A stretch of 64,000 bases of DNA from Anaerolineae bacterium (GCA_022822305.1 JAJEBY010000016.1:868001-932000); one strand, 5' to 3'. Positions 35,178-45,358 are shown, counted from the first letter of the stretch. A program made the numbers and translations. Notes: generated by a model from the sequence alone, not told the origin.

Positions 35178-36524
35178 AAGGCTTACGTCGTCAACCTGTC
35201 CCCCGCCGATATTCACAAACACGGGCCCGCATACGATCTCGCCATCGCTATAGGCGTTCTGGCGGCGACCGATCAGATACCCCTGCACGCAATCGACAAC
35301 GCTATCTTCGTCGGAGAGCTTTCGCTTGACGGCGGCATTCGTCATGTCAAGGGCATGATGCCGATGGTCTACACTGCGCGCCAAGAAGGCTTTCAGTCCG
35401 TATTCGTTCCGGAAGAAGACGCCGCAGAGGCCGGGCTAATCCAAGGCATCAATATCATACCCGTGCGTTCGATAGGACAGCTGGTGGAGCATCTGTATCA
35501 ATTGAATCCGATTCCGCCCTATGTCACCGACCCAGTCTCTCTGCAATCCGGCCAACAGCTGCCCGAAGGCATGATAGATTTCGCCGATATCCGCGGGCAG
35601 GAACATGTGAAGCGGGCGCTCGAAGTCTCGGCGGCGGGCAATCACAACCTCTTGCTTTCCGGTCCTCCGGGCGCGGGCAAGAGCTTGCAAGCGCGGGCAA
35701 TGCCGGGAATTCTGCCATCAATGACCATGGAAGAAGCGCTGGAAGTCACGCGGATTTATTCAATTGTGGACATGCTGTCACAAGACAGTCCGCTCGTGCG
35801 ACAGCGCCCGTTCCGCGCGCCACACCATACGATTTCCCAAGTTGGCCTGGTCGGCGGAGGAAGCATCCCCAAGCCCGGAGAAATCAGTTTGGCGCATCGA
35901 GGCGTCTTGTTTCTGGACGAAATAAACGAGCACCCGACGAAAGTTTTGGAGGTGCTGCGCCAGCCGATCGAAGACAAGCTGGTGACCATCAGCCGCGCCA
36001 AAGGCAGCATCACGTTTCCAGCCAATTTCCTTCTGGTTGGCGCGCGCAATCCCTGTCCATGCGGCTACTATAACGACCCTTCCCACAGCTGCAATTGCAC
36101 CCCGAATCAGATCAAGCGCTATCAGTCCAGACTTTCAGGTCCCTTGCTCGACCGTATCGATATGCACGTCGATGTACCGAAAGTCGAATTCGAGAAACTG
36201 ATGGGACGCGGCGACGGCGAAAGCTCCTTGGACATTCGCAAGCACGTGGAGCAGGCGCGCGGCATTCAGGTCAGTCGCTTCGCGGATCATCCAGGTCTGT
36301 ACGCCAACGCCGATATGACCGTGAGTGAAATTGATGACTTCTGCAAATTGAACGCCGATGCCAAGCAAGTCTTGACCTTATCCGTCCGCAAATTGCAGCT
36401 CAGCGCCCGCAGTTATCACCGTGTGCTCAAACTGAGCAGGACCATCGCCGATCTGGACGCATCCGACGGCATCAAAGTGCATCATGTCGCCGAAGCGCTG
36501 CAATATCGGCCGCAGCTTGATTGA
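34989..36524 (+). CDS. comM: ComM/YifB Mg-chelatase-like AAA+ protein
   Basis: A hexameric AAA+ helicase that promotes branch migration during natural transformation. An N-terminal Lon-protease-like domain (residues ~1-170) precedes the Mg-chelatase AAA+ domain with Walker A GPPGAGKSLQ (about 222-231) and Walker B LFLDEINE (about 305). A Cys cluster (CPCGYYNDPSHSCNC, about 355-369) and a C-terminal Mg-chelatase domain ending YRPQLD follow. The start is the ATG at 34989, matching the left fragment. At 511 aa it is complete even though its first ~64 codons come from the island side. Confidence 0.92.
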   Translation: MLAIVNTCAVIGLNGQIVEVQTDFNPRASLPSFHLVGLAGIAVKESKERARSAIRNSGLRFPNKAYVVNLSPADIHKHGPAYDLAIAIGVLAATDQIPLHAIDNAIFVGELSLDGGIRHVKGMMPMVYTARQEGFQSVFVPEEDAAEAGLIQGINIIPVRSIGQLVEHLYQLNPIPPYVTDPVSLQSGQQLPEGMIDFADIRGQEHVKRALEVSAAGNHNLLLSGPPGAGKSLQARAMPGILPSMTMEEALEVTRIYSIVDMLSQDSPLVRQRPFRAPHHTISQVGLVGGGSIPKPGEISLAHRGVLFLDEINEHPTKVLEVLRQPIEDKLVTISRAKGSITFPANFLLVGARNPCPCGYYNDPSHSCNCTPNQIKRYQSRLSGPLLDRIDMHVDVPKVEFEKLMGRGDGESSLDIRKHVEQARGIQVSRFADHPGLYANADMTVSEIDDFCKLNADAKQVLTLSVRKLQLSARSYHRVLKLSRTIADLDASDGIKVHHVAEALQYRPQLD

Positions 36525-36577
36525 GAGCCGTCATAGCAACCGAGCGAGTCACGTGGATCGCATCCTACCGTTCGGCA

Positions 36578-37483
36578 TCAGATGGCGCCAAGGCAGCGAG
36601 CCAGCTGCAACTCCAGCATGCGATCTGGCGTGAAATTATCGATATGTACAAAAGTCGTTTCGGTCGCCTGCAGTGCTGCTCTCGGCAACAAGCCGACCAG
36701 TTCAGTACGCGCAATCTCGTGGCCTAGCGCGCGCGCCGCCTGCCGGACGGCTACCACAGCGCGATGAATCGAAGTGATCCGGTAATCGGTCAGATTCATC
36801 GAGACTTGCGCCCTGCCGTTGACCAATAGACCCAGCGCCTTGACATGGGGCAAGCCGCCAGATGACTGCCGAACTTGACTGGCAATCCGCCGGGCGATAT
36901 GCGCGTCTCCGGTCGACAGATAGACATTAAACGCAATCAAGATGTCGCGCGCCCCGATCGCGCAGGCGCCGGCGGACCCAATTTCGCACGGCCCGAAGTC
37001 CGGCTGCCGGGCTTGCTCGACTCGTATGTCATTCTTCAGCCGCTCGTATCCGCCCCGCCGAATATCGGCCAGCTCCCGATTCTTCTGGCGCATTGCCGCC
37101 GCTTGATACAGATACACGGGTATCCGCAACTCCTGCCCTACCCGCTCGCCCAACGCGCGCGCCAGGTGTACACAGTCCGCCATGCTCACATTTTTCAATG
37201 GCACAAACGGCACAACATCGGCGGCCCCGATGCGCGGATGCTGTCCGCGATGGGATTCCATTTCGATCAATCGACTCGCAGCGCAAATCCCGGCAAAGGC
37301 CGCCTCGGAGACCTCGTTTGGCGGCCCGGCAAAGGTGACCACGGAGCGATTGTGATCGCCGTCGCTTTCGTATCCCAGTATGGCGACCCCGTTGACATCG
37401 GCGACAGACGCGACGATTTCTTCAATTGCAGCGCGCCGTCGTCCTTCGGAAAAGTTGGCGACGCACTCGACTATCTGGCTCAT
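36578..37483 (-). CDS. ftcD: Glutamate formiminotransferase
   Basis: Transfers the formimino group from formiminoglutamate to tetrahydrofolate in histidine breakdown. About 301 aa, i.e. only the formiminotransferase domains without the cyclodeaminase fused in many animals and bacteria. It begins SQIVECVANFSEGRR, the family signature; GQHPRIGAADVVPFVPLKN near residue 80 holds the catalytic histidine. A TTG 6 bp upstream (37489) is an alternative start with a better-placed SD. It is divergent from ppc. Confidence 0.88.
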   Translation of the reverse strand: MSQIVECVANFSEGRRRAAIEEIVASVADVNGVAILGYESDGDHNRSVVTFAGPPNEVSEAAFAGICAASRLIEMESHRGQHPRIGAADVVPFVPLKNVSMADCVHLARALGERVGQELRIPVYLYQAAAMRQKNRELADIRRGGYERLKNDIRVEQARQPDFGPCEIGSAGACAIGARDILIAFNVYLSTGDAHIARRIASQVRQSSGGLPHVKALGLLVNGRAQVSMNLTDYRITSIHRAVVAVRQAARALGHEIARTELVGLLPRAALQATETTFVHIDNFTPDRMLELQLARCLGAI

Positions 37484-37656
37484 GAGCAATGCGCCTTTTG
37501 ATCTCGCCTGCCAAAGCCCGCAGATGTGATGGCCCTATCATATCAGAATCAGGCAGCAGCAATCTGCCGACATATCTTGCACTGGATACGGAAGTTTTCT
37601 TCAACTATAGTGCGAAAGATGCGCTATCCGATGGCGGTCGCATTAGGGGACGTGAT

Positions 37657-40353
37657 ATGAATGATGGACGCTCGTTGAACAACTCCACATTGAGCACAGA
37701 TATCAATACTCTGGGAAGCTTGTTGGGCATCATCATCCAGGAGCAAGAGGGCATAGCGGCCTTCGACCTGGTGGAGGAGATCCGGGCGGTATCAAAGGCG
37801 CGGCGGAGCGGAGACCCGGTCGCCGCGCAAAAACTGGCCGAGCTGGCGGATTCCATTCCCTTGGATGAAAAGAATGTGCTGATCAAAGCCTTCTCCAACT
37901 ACTTCCAACTCATCAACATCGCCGAGGACTTGCAGCGCATCCGTGTCATCCGGCAGCGCGAAGCCGCGGGCGTCCTGCGTGAATCAATCATTAACGCGAT
38001 CAAGACACTTAAAGATAATGGCAAGTCCGCACAGCAAATGCGTTCACTGCTGAATCAAACGCGCCTGCGCTTGGTATTGACCGCCCATCCTTCCGAGGCC
38101 AAGCGGCGGGAGATCCTGATTAAACTTCGCCATATCGCGCAGATGATGGAAGCGCGAGACCGCCAACAGCTGCTGCCGCGCGAGCTGAACAAGCTGAAAT
38201 CGGATCTGGCGGAAGTAATCGAAGAACTCTGGCAGACACGTCCCATCCGCGCCACGCGCAAACAAGTCGCCGACGAAGTTGATCTCGGCATCTATTTCGT
38301 TAGATCCGTGATCATTGACGCGGTTATCGACATCTACGAAGTGCTGCAACAAGCCCTGGAGCTTCATTATCCCGACGACGACTGGACTGAATTGCCGCCG
38401 GTGTTGCGTTATGCATCGTGGATCGGCAGCGACCGTGACGGCAACCCCAATGTCACATCAAAGGTAACGATGCAGACCTTGGCAACCTTGCGCAGAACTG
38501 CCTGTGAAATCTACCTGGAAGAGGTGCGCTTCCTCACCCAGCACTTGACCCAAGACACCGAATTCAGCGGCGCTTCGCGAGCGCTACAGGCTTCGCTCGC
38601 GCAAGAATCTCATGCCAAAGAGCGCTATCCAGTTGAGATTTATCGTCAGCAAATGGCGGTAATCCAACGTCGACTCGAGGGCGACGATTACGCTTCCAGT
38701 CGTGACCTTCTGCGTGACCTATTGCTGGTTCAGAGCAGTCTCAAGAAACATCGTGGCATGCGCGTGGCGATGGGCGCTGTACAACGGCTGGTGCGTAAAG
38801 TAAGACTGTTTGGCCTGCATCTGGCGCCGCTGGAAGTTCGAGAGAACGCAGCGCTCCACTCTGCGGCCCTCGACGAGATGCTTCGGTACTACGGCGTCGT
38901 TGACAACTATCTGGAACTGAATGAATCCGCCAAACAGGAACTGCTAACCGCGGAAATCCGCGGACGGCGGCCCCTATTCCCAAGCGAGATCAGCGTGTTT
39001 GCGGAATCTACCCAGAGTGTCATTCGCGCTTGGAGGATGATTGGAACGGCGCATCGACAGTACGACCCCATTGTCATTGATACGGTCATCGCCAGCATGT
39101 CGCAAGAGCCGAGCGATGTTTTGACCATGTTGCTATTTGCTCGTGAAGTCGGTGTCGACAACGACATATATTTGGTCCCGCTGTTTGAGACTATCGACGA
39201 CCTTTACAACGCGCCGAGGATCATGACCGAGCTATTCGAAAATCCGGAGTACCACAAGCATTTGGTCGCTCGATCCGGCAAGCGCGGTCTGCGTCAGCAA
39301 GTCATGATCGGCTATTCCGATAGCAGCAAAGACGGCGGTTACCTGGCATCCAACTGGAACCTGTACAACGCCCAACGAATGCTCACGCAGCGCTGCGTCG
39401 AACACGGGGTTTCGCTGGAGCTGTTCCATGGACGCGGCGGCAGCATTGGACGCGGTGGCGGTCCGACCAATCGCGCCATACTCTCGCAGCCGCCTGAATC
39501 GTTGCGCGGCGGCGTGAAGATCACCGAGCAAGGCGAGGTAATCGCCTATCGCTATAGCAACAAAGCCATCGGGCATCGGCATCTCAACCAGGTTCTCAAC
39601 GCCGTGCTACTGGGCATGGGATTGCAGGAAGAACATCAAGTGCCGCCTGAATATTTCGACGCGATGGCGGAATTGTCGGAGTTGGGGCGCACGTCCTACC
39701 GCAATTTTGTATATGAGAGCGATGGATTCCTGGATTACTGGCAGCAGGCCACGCCAATCAACGAACTCAGCATGCTGCAGATCAGTTCGCGACCGCCCAA
39801 GCGCAGCGCGCAAGGCGGATTTGCGGCGATGCGAGCCATACCCTGGATGTTCAGCTGGATGCAGAGCCGCGCCATCGTTCCCAGCTGGTATGGCATTGGC
39901 GCCGCCTTCAAATCGTTTTGCGATGCTCGCGCTGACGGATTGAGACTTTTGCAAGAGATGTATCGCGATTGGGCATTCTTCAACGCCATCATCGACAACG
40001 CGCAACTGGACGTCGCCAAAGCAGACATGGGAATCGCCGAGCTTTATGCTACGTTGGTCGAGCCCAGTGATCTGCGCGAGCGCTTTTTCAATCGGATACG
40101 GGCGGAACACAGTCTAAGCAGCGTCATGATCATGCGGGTAACGCAGCAGCAAGAATTGCTGGAAAACATGGCCGCGATCAAAACATCGATAGATCGGCGG
40201 AATCCTTATGTCGATCCGCTCAACTTCCTGCAAGTGGCATTGCTGCGAGAAATACGCGAACTCGATGAAGATTCTCCCGAGTGGCGTCCCGTGTTACGGG
40301 CGACGCTGGCGACCATCAATGGCATCGCGGCGGGCATGAAAACCACCGGCTGA
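37657..40353 (+). CDS. ppc: Phosphoenolpyruvate carboxylase
   Basis: Carboxylates PEP to oxaloacetate, replenishing the TCA cycle and feeding 2-oxoglutarate for the lysine route. 898 aa, usual length. Catalytic histidine motif VLTAHPSEA near residue 142, arginine-rich region with SDSSKDGGY near 560, and the flexible glycine loop GRGGSIGRGGGP near 592. The C-terminus lies inside the protein core in this family; here it ends AAGMKTTG. I start it at the ATG at 37657, after AGGGGA; the open frame upstream (from 37489) overlaps the ftcD start and adds no family sequence. Confidence 0.93.
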   Translation: MNDGRSLNNSTLSTDINTLGSLLGIIIQEQEGIAAFDLVEEIRAVSKARRSGDPVAAQKLAELADSIPLDEKNVLIKAFSNYFQLINIAEDLQRIRVIRQREAAGVLRESIINAIKTLKDNGKSAQQMRSLLNQTRLRLVLTAHPSEAKRREILIKLRHIAQMMEARDRQQLLPRELNKLKSDLAEVIEELWQTRPIRATRKQVADEVDLGIYFVRSVIIDAVIDIYEVLQQALELHYPDDDWTELPPVLRYASWIGSDRDGNPNVTSKVTMQTLATLRRTACEIYLEEVRFLTQHLTQDTEFSGASRALQASLAQESHAKERYPVEIYRQQMAVIQRRLEGDDYASSRDLLRDLLLVQSSLKKHRGMRVAMGAVQRLVRKVRLFGLHLAPLEVRENAALHSAALDEMLRYYGVVDNYLELNESAKQELLTAEIRGRRPLFPSEISVFAESTQSVIRAWRMIGTAHRQYDPIVIDTVIASMSQEPSDVLTMLLFAREVGVDNDIYLVPLFETIDDLYNAPRIMTELFENPEYHKHLVARSGKRGLRQQVMIGYSDSSKDGGYLASNWNLYNAQRMLTQRCVEHGVSLELFHGRGGSIGRGGGPTNRAILSQPPESLRGGVKITEQGEVIAYRYSNKAIGHRHLNQVLNAVLLGMGLQEEHQVPPEYFDAMAELSELGRTSYRNFVYESDGFLDYWQQATPINELSMLQISSRPPKRSAQGGFAAMRAIPWMFSWMQSRAIVPSWYGIGAAFKSFCDARADGLRLLQEMYRDWAFFNAIIDNAQLDVAKADMGIAELYATLVEPSDLRERFFNRIRAEHSLSSVMIMRVTQQQELLENMAAIKTSIDRRNPYVDPLNFLQVALLREIRELDEDSPEWRPVLRATLATINGIAAGMKTTG

Positions 40354-40357
40354 GCCA

Positions 40358-40747
40358 TCAGGATTCGGCATTCCAGTTTTCGTCCAAGAAGCGCTGAATC
40401 TCCAACTTGTAGCCATCAGGATCACGCAAAAAGAAATGATAAATGTTGTAACGCGGGCTGATGCTCGGCGAGCTTTCACAAACCCATCCCAGTGATGTAA
40501 TTCGGCGATACCAAGCGTCGACGTCAGCCGTCACAAAGGTGAAAATCAGCGTATCGCCAGTAGACGCGGTCGCCTCGCGCTCGCAGATGCCCAGGTAGCT
40601 TTCGCTCCCGGTCACACGATAGATGCGGCAATTGCCCTGGTCCGTCACCAGCGCAAGTTCCAGGATATTCTCATAGAAGTCAGCGGCGCGCCGCAAGTCG
40701 GCGACATAAAGAAATGTAATTTGTGCGTCTGCAGTGGCGTCGGTCAT
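40358..40747 (-). CDS. VOC/glyoxalase-family protein
   Basis: A 129-aa vicinal-oxygen-chelate fold protein: ADLRRAADFYENILEL near residue 15 and FFLRDPDGYKLEIQRF at the C-terminus are the two halves' signature. Family members bind a metal and act as lyases, dioxygenases or resistance proteins; the reaction cannot be told here. The ATG at 40747 follows GAGGAG. It is convergent with ppc (4 bp gap). Confidence 0.78.
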   Translation of the reverse strand: MTDATADAQITFLYVADLRRAADFYENILELALVTDQGNCRIYRVTGSESYLGICEREATASTGDTLIFTFVTADVDAWYRRITSLGWVCESSPSISPRYNIYHFFLRDPDGYKLEIQRFLDENWNAES

Positions 40748-40827
40748 GGTCACTCGCTCCTCTTGATGCCTCGACAACAATAAACCTAGTTTGTGGTAAG
40801 AGTCCACACTTGAACACGTTGTAATGT

Positions 40828-42429
40828 CTAGCCCTCTTCAGCTTCTGAATTGGGGAACAGCGCATTCACCGTGGGATCGTTCAGGAACTCCTGCCGCGTT
40901 TCCAGCGTCTGCCCGGCGTGTTCCTTGGGTAACAGGGTCCAGAAAGCTTCAGGCTCCACAATACGACCAGCGCCTGACTGCAAATAGGACTTCAAGAGCG
41001 CAAAGAATTGCTCATCGCCGATGTCTTCTCGTACGGTATGCAGCATCTGTACGCCGCGCAGATAAATGGCATTGATGTACTCGCGCGCGGTAGCGAATTC
41101 GTAGACTGCGCTGTCCACTTTCCCCTGCGGGAAGAATCCGGCTACGCGAAACGTCCACCACCAATTCTTGTCGGCGGGAAATCGTGATTCAATGAACAGG
41201 TATTCGCTGTATGTCGCCAGGGCTTCGTCCAGCCAAGGATTTAGCGCCGCGTCATTTCCCACTTGCGCGTACCACCACTGGTGCGCCAATTCGTGAACTG
41301 AGATCAGGGTCAAATAATTGTATGGTGTGCCGTCAAAGTGTGTGAACCAGGCCGAGCCCACAAATGCCATACCGGTGAATTCCATGCCATCCGGAAAATC
41401 GCCTTGCACGATGACAAATTGCTCCAAAGGATATGCGCCAAACAGCTCGGAAAAGAGCTCCATCGCGCTTATTGTCATGCGTAAAGCATGCTGCGCCGCA
41501 TTTACTCCAGTCGCCTCGGAAGCGGCTTGAGCGTCCGGAAAGCTGAAGACCTTGATGACGGCGCCGTCGGCAGTCGCGCCCTCGTTTACCAGGAATGCCT
41601 CGCTCAAGCTGATGGCGAAGTCCCGAGATCGCGGCAGTTTCACTTGCCATTGACTCGGACCCGCTGACGAAACTTCGCCAGGCGCCGCCATTTGCAGGCT
41701 GTCGCCGCCATTGCGCACATTCACGCTGACGTCCCAGTCAGCGATGTCATACACGATCTGTTCGCCGATGCCAAGCGGTTCATGGATGCGCCATTCCCCG
41801 TTCAAGCGCGCGGCCGCAACCGGCAGAAAATGCGCCAGATTCAGTTGCCGCGGACTATATCCGAAGAAGCCGCGATACGATCGCAGTCCGGCGCGAATCG
41901 CTTCCGGATACAATTGATAGCGCAGATGGATGTCGATTGAGCAGCCTTGCGGCAGCGCATCCATCAGCGCAATTTCAAGTCGATTGAGCTCCAACGCGTA
42001 CTCAACCGACGTACCGTTGATCTCCAGCGCTTCCATCAGAAAGCTGCCATCCCACTGATTGGGCTGCACGTCAATCAGGATCGTGGATAGATCGACTCCC
42101 TCACGATTCTCAAAAGTTATCCACTCGTTAACGGCCGCCGTCTTAGCAGCAAAGTCAATATCAACGTCAGCCGTTATACGCCGCGCTGAACGATTTTCTT
42201 CAGCTTCGCAATCATAGGGCGCAGACAACGATTCCGTTGACATCTTATCGGCAACTGGCGCCGGATTTTTGGGTGGCGCGGGTGAACTCGTAGCATCGGC
42301 CGCCAAGCGTACAATCTCTTCCGCAGCCGGAAGCGATGTGGGCTTGGGCTTGACCTTACTGAGATTACAGCCAACCAGCAAGAATCCGATGAGCGCTGCG
42401 CCGGCGAAGGATCGAATCATGTGGCGCAT
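40828..42429 (-). CDS. M1-family zinc metallopeptidase, lipoprotein
   Basis: About 533 aa. An N-terminal lipoprotein signal with lipobox LVGC near residue 23 anchors it to the outside of the membrane. The gluzincin site HELAHQWWYAQ (about residues 373-383) with the third ligand in WLDEALATYSEYLF (about 20 residues later) is complete. The N-terminal beta-rich domain precedes it, as in aminopeptidase N. The usual GAMEN exopeptidase motif appears as GMEFTG-like sequence (DGMEFTGMAFV), so substrate use may differ. The start is set at 42429 after GGGGCGG. Confidence 0.85.
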   Translation of the reverse strand: MRHMIRSFAGAALIGFLLVGCNLSKVKPKPTSLPAAEEIVRLAADATSSPAPPKNPAPVADKMSTESLSAPYDCEAEENRSARRITADVDIDFAAKTAAVNEWITFENREGVDLSTILIDVQPNQWDGSFLMEALEINGTSVEYALELNRLEIALMDALPQGCSIDIHLRYQLYPEAIRAGLRSYRGFFGYSPRQLNLAHFLPVAAARLNGEWRIHEPLGIGEQIVYDIADWDVSVNVRNGGDSLQMAAPGEVSSAGPSQWQVKLPRSRDFAISLSEAFLVNEGATADGAVIKVFSFPDAQAASEATGVNAAQHALRMTISAMELFSELFGAYPLEQFVIVQGDFPDGMEFTGMAFVGSAWFTHFDGTPYNYLTLISVHELAHQWWYAQVGNDAALNPWLDEALATYSEYLFIESRFPADKNWWWTFRVAGFFPQGKVDSAVYEFATAREYINAIYLRGVQMLHTVREDIGDEQFFALLKSYLQSGAGRIVEPEAFWTLLPKEHAGQTLETRQEFLNDPTVNALFPNSEAEEG

Positions 42430-42542
42430 CTTACCGCCCCAACTGGCGCCGCACAATGCAAGGTTTGCAAGGAAAGTATCGCAATTGCCCTTGATTATGC
42501 TATTCTACGCAACTGTTCAAGTTTCACTATCATTCTTCGTTC

Positions 42543-43460
42543 ATGGGCGTGATCGAGGGCAAGCATATCCATAGCAGAATCGACGCGGCGATCCGACTTT
42601 CTCGCTGGCGTGAGCATGTGCCCTTCACTATTCCCTTGACGATCTTTGGCAGTTTGCTCGCCGTCCGCGCCACTGAAAGCTCAATGGACTGGCGTCTCGC
42701 CGCAGTTGTCATTGCCAACGTCTTGTCAATGTCGTTCGCGTTCATCATTAACGATATTGAAGATGCGCCTGACGATGCCCGAGATCCGGCAAAAGGCAGG
42801 CGAAACGTCATCAGCAGCGGCGCGCTGCCGAGACGAGACGGCTATGTGATCGCCGCCGTAACGCTGCTAATGGCTATTCTGCTGTTCGCGGCAGGCGGCG
42901 TCTGGACGCTCGTAACGGGAGGCGTAACGCTGATTCTATGTTACTTTTATTCTGCGCCCCCGCTACGACTCAAAGCGCGCCCGATCACTGATGTCGTCAC
43001 ACATGCGCTCATGCTCAGTGGCCTGCTGATGATGTCCGGCTTTTTCGCTTACGACCACGATCCTCAGGTCGCCTGGATGGTGATCGTGGCAGCGATTCTC
43101 TTTTCGGCGTATGGTCAGTTCTACAACCAGGTCGATGATTACGACGTAGACAAAGCATCCGGATTGAAAAACACCGTGGTATTGCTTGGGAAACGTCTGA
43201 CGCGATTCTTGAGTTTTGCCTGCGTTTTTGGCGCGCTTCTGTGTATGGCAGTTGCCATTTCCCAGGGCATCTTCCCCACCTGGCTCGGCACATTTCTGAT
43301 TATCGGTATTGTCACCGTGATCATGTTTCCCTGGGAATTCGATATGCGAGGCAACCTGGCGACAGACGGCGGGAATTGGCAGCGGCCCGGACTGATCGTG
43401 GCAAATCTATTGGCGCTGGTTTGGCTAGCCGCGGAAATCGGAATGCTAAGCATCGGATGA
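42543..43460 (+). CDS. UbiA-family membrane prenyltransferase
   Basis: 305 aa with about eight to nine hydrophobic helices. The two Asp-rich, Mg-prenyl-diphosphate-binding motifs are NDIEDAPDDARD (about residues 74-85) and NQVDDYDVDKASG (about 196-208). It attaches an isoprenoid chain to an aromatic or other acceptor (quinone, heme or lipid). The acceptor is not revealed by neighbours: a peptidase lies divergently upstream and a small membrane protein follows. Confidence 0.82.
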   Translation: MGVIEGKHIHSRIDAAIRLSRWREHVPFTIPLTIFGSLLAVRATESSMDWRLAAVVIANVLSMSFAFIINDIEDAPDDARDPAKGRRNVISSGALPRRDGYVIAAVTLLMAILLFAAGGVWTLVTGGVTLILCYFYSAPPLRLKARPITDVVTHALMLSGLLMMSGFFAYDHDPQVAWMVIVAAILFSAYGQFYNQVDDYDVDKASGLKNTVVLLGKRLTRFLSFACVFGALLCMAVAISQGIFPTWLGTFLIIGIVTVIMFPWEFDMRGNLATDGGNWQRPGLIVANLLALVWLAAEIGMLSIG

Positions 43461-43491
43461 AATGACCGCGTCAGGCGTTTGCCATATCGCG

Positions 43492-43497
43492 TATAAT
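43492..43497 (+). promoter_or_regulatory. Perfect -10 box upstream of the small membrane protein
   Basis: TATAAT at 43492-43497, 34 bp before the ATG at 43532. No convincing -35 is present at 16-18 bp. Confidence 0.35.
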
Positions 43498-43531
43498 GAA
43501 ACTGCAGACGAAGATTTGAGCAGGATCAAAT

Positions 43532-43921
43532 ATGGCGGCAATACACCAAATCCTCTTCAACGCCCATATCATGTATTCGCTGGCATTGGGCGTTTGGGCA
43601 GCGGTCATCGCTGCGCGCCGGGACCAAATCAGCGGGCACTATTGGGGCGCCATACTTACCTACGCGATACTGGCCGCTGTCATTCTGCTCGTCGGCGTCT
43701 TCATGCTATTCAGCGGCATGCAGCCTCGATCGGGGCGAATTGTGGTTTACCTGCTTTACATGCTTTGGCTGGCGATAATCATGCCCGGATTGTTCAGCTT
43801 GCTAAAGGGACGTGATGATCGTAGCGCCGCGCTGGCATTCGCCCTGCTCGGGCTATTCAATTTTTCTACTTCGCTCAGCATGATCGAACGCGAATTGGTC
43901 GGACCCTGGATTGCGGTTTGA
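43532..43921 (+). CDS. Small four-helix membrane protein, unknown
   Basis: 129 aa with four hydrophobic stretches (about 10-25, 37-60, 67-90 and 97-115) and no long loops. I do not recognise a family. It follows the UbiA gene after 71 bp with its own -10 box and ends about 100 bp before the CCA-adding enzyme. SD-like AGGAT precedes the ATG. Confidence 0.65.
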   Translation: MAAIHQILFNAHIMYSLALGVWAAVIAARRDQISGHYWGAILTYAILAAVILLVGVFMLFSGMQPRSGRIVVYLLYMLWLAIIMPGLFSLLKGRDDRSAALAFALLGLFNFSTSLSMIERELVGPWIAV

Positions 43922-43924
43922 TCT

Positions 43925-43959
43925 GCGCCACACGCTTGATCAGCGCCACACGCTTGATC
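43925..43959 (+). repeat. Tandem 17-bp duplication
   Basis: GCGCCACACGCTTGATC occurs at 43925-43941 and again at 43943-43959 (period 18), straddling the gap before the CCA-adding enzyme gene. It may be slippage, or a pair of binding sites. Confidence 0.7.
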
Positions 43960-44023
43960 GTGCGAGTCGCCGCTTGCCCAGCGCGACAGTTTCGCAGGCT
44001 GCGAGAATTACTGAGGCTTCCAG

Positions 44024-45358
44024 TTGGATTCTGAAGCTAATCGAGAAACACCCGATGTCGAGAGCGTCGTGGCAATCTTGGGCCAATCCGCTACGACTCT
44101 CATTCAAATCATTTCAAGACACGCGCTAGATCAGGACATTTCTCTGTTTCTTGTGGGCGGTGTAATTCGCGATTTGCTACTCGGCCGTCAGAACCTCGAT
44201 CTCGATTTTGTCTTGGAAAGCGATGCCTCCGCTTTTGCCCATTCGCTCGCCGGCGAATTCGGCGGTTCGGTGCACATGCACCCGCCGTTCGCAACCGCCA
44301 AATGGATATTGGATGCAACTGCCGCGGCCAATTTGCGACACTCGCCGGGCTTGACGGAGGCGCAAATCGATTTCGCCACCGCCCGCGAAGAGACCTACCC
44401 GTCGCCCGCCGCATTACCGCGGGTGATTCCATCAACCATTGATCGCGATCTGGCGAGGCGAGACTTCAGCATCAATGCGCTGGCCTTGCAATTGAGTCCA
44501 GCCGCGTTTCGGGGTCGCCTTGTTGACCCTCACGGTGGCAGAGCCGATCTCGAAAGCGGGATAATCCGCGTCTTGCATGATCGCAGCTTCATCGACGATC
44601 CAACGCGTGTTTTCCGCGCAATGCGTCTGGCGAGCCGTCTCGATTTCACGATAGACGCGCAAACCGAAGCTCTCCTGCACGCAGCGGCGCCAACGATCAG
44701 CCGGCTGAGCGGCGATCGAATTCGGCACGAATTCCAGCTGATTTTGAGTGAGCATGCACCGGAACTGACCGTAGTAGACCTGGAGTCTTGCGGCGCATTT
44801 GTCGCCATAGATAATGCGTGGCTGATTAGCGATCATCTGTCTGAGTTTTTCGCTCGATGTCGTAAGTTGCGGCCGCCTTGGCAGCATTCAGACTACGATT
44901 TGACGACCTTGTATTGGCATTTGCTGATGGTTGAATTGCCAGCGGAAGGGGTCAATGCCCTTTGCGACCGTCTGTCCTTGACGCGGAAGCTGGGCGAGTC
45001 GGTCGCCTCGTTCGCGCGCAAATTGAACATGATCGATGATCTGCGTGATCCAACGCTTCTGCCTAGCCAGATAACCAGACTGCTTGATGACGCATCGGAC
45101 ATGGCCTTGCACGCGCTTTGGATTTGCGCATTTGACCTGCCGATAGTCAAGCAGAGAATCGAAACATTTGTTGACCGTTGGCGAAACACCCGACCCCGTA
45201 CCGATGGCAACGACTTGATTCGCCTGGGGTTACAGCCGGGACCACGCTTTCGCGAAATCCTCGAGCGCTTGCGCGATGCCTGGATTGACGGCGTTATTGA
45301 GTCTGAAGATGAAGAGCGAGAATTGTTGCATGAGCTGCTGAAAGATACTTCGGCGTGA
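44024..45358 (+). CDS. CCA-adding enzyme / tRNA nucleotidyltransferase family
   Basis: Class II nucleotidyltransferase, 444 aa. The head domain has VGGVIRDLLLG (about 42-52) with the metal-binding LDLDF just after, and RRDFSINALALQL near 145. FIDDPTRVFRAMRLASRLDF (about 187) is the neck motif. It builds or repairs the CCA end of tRNA, or is a poly(A) polymerase; the split into CC- and A-adding forms cannot be judged. The start is a TTG with GAGG 7 bp upstream. Confidence 0.86.
   Translation: MDSEANRETPDVESVVAILGQSATTLIQIISRHALDQDISLFLVGGVIRDLLLGRQNLDLDFVLESDASAFAHSLAGEFGGSVHMHPPFATAKWILDATAAANLRHSPGLTEAQIDFATAREETYPSPAALPRVIPSTIDRDLARRDFSINALALQLSPAAFRGRLVDPHGGRADLESGIIRVLHDRSFIDDPTRVFRAMRLASRLDFTIDAQTEALLHAAAPTISRLSGDRIRHEFQLILSEHAPELTVVDLESCGAFVAIDNAWLISDHLSEFFARCRKLRPPWQHSDYDLTTLYWHLLMVELPAEGVNALCDRLSLTRKLGESVASFARKLNMIDDLRDPTLLPSQITRLLDDASDMALHALWICAFDLPIVKQRIETFVDRWRNTRPRTDGNDLIRLGLQPGPRFREILERLRDAWIDGVIESEDEERELLHELLKDTSA

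Noticed and set aside
37577..37611. TTGCAC ... TATAGT as a ppc promoter
   Set aside because: The spacing is 23 bp, too long for a normal sigma-70 promoter, and no better -35 was seen.
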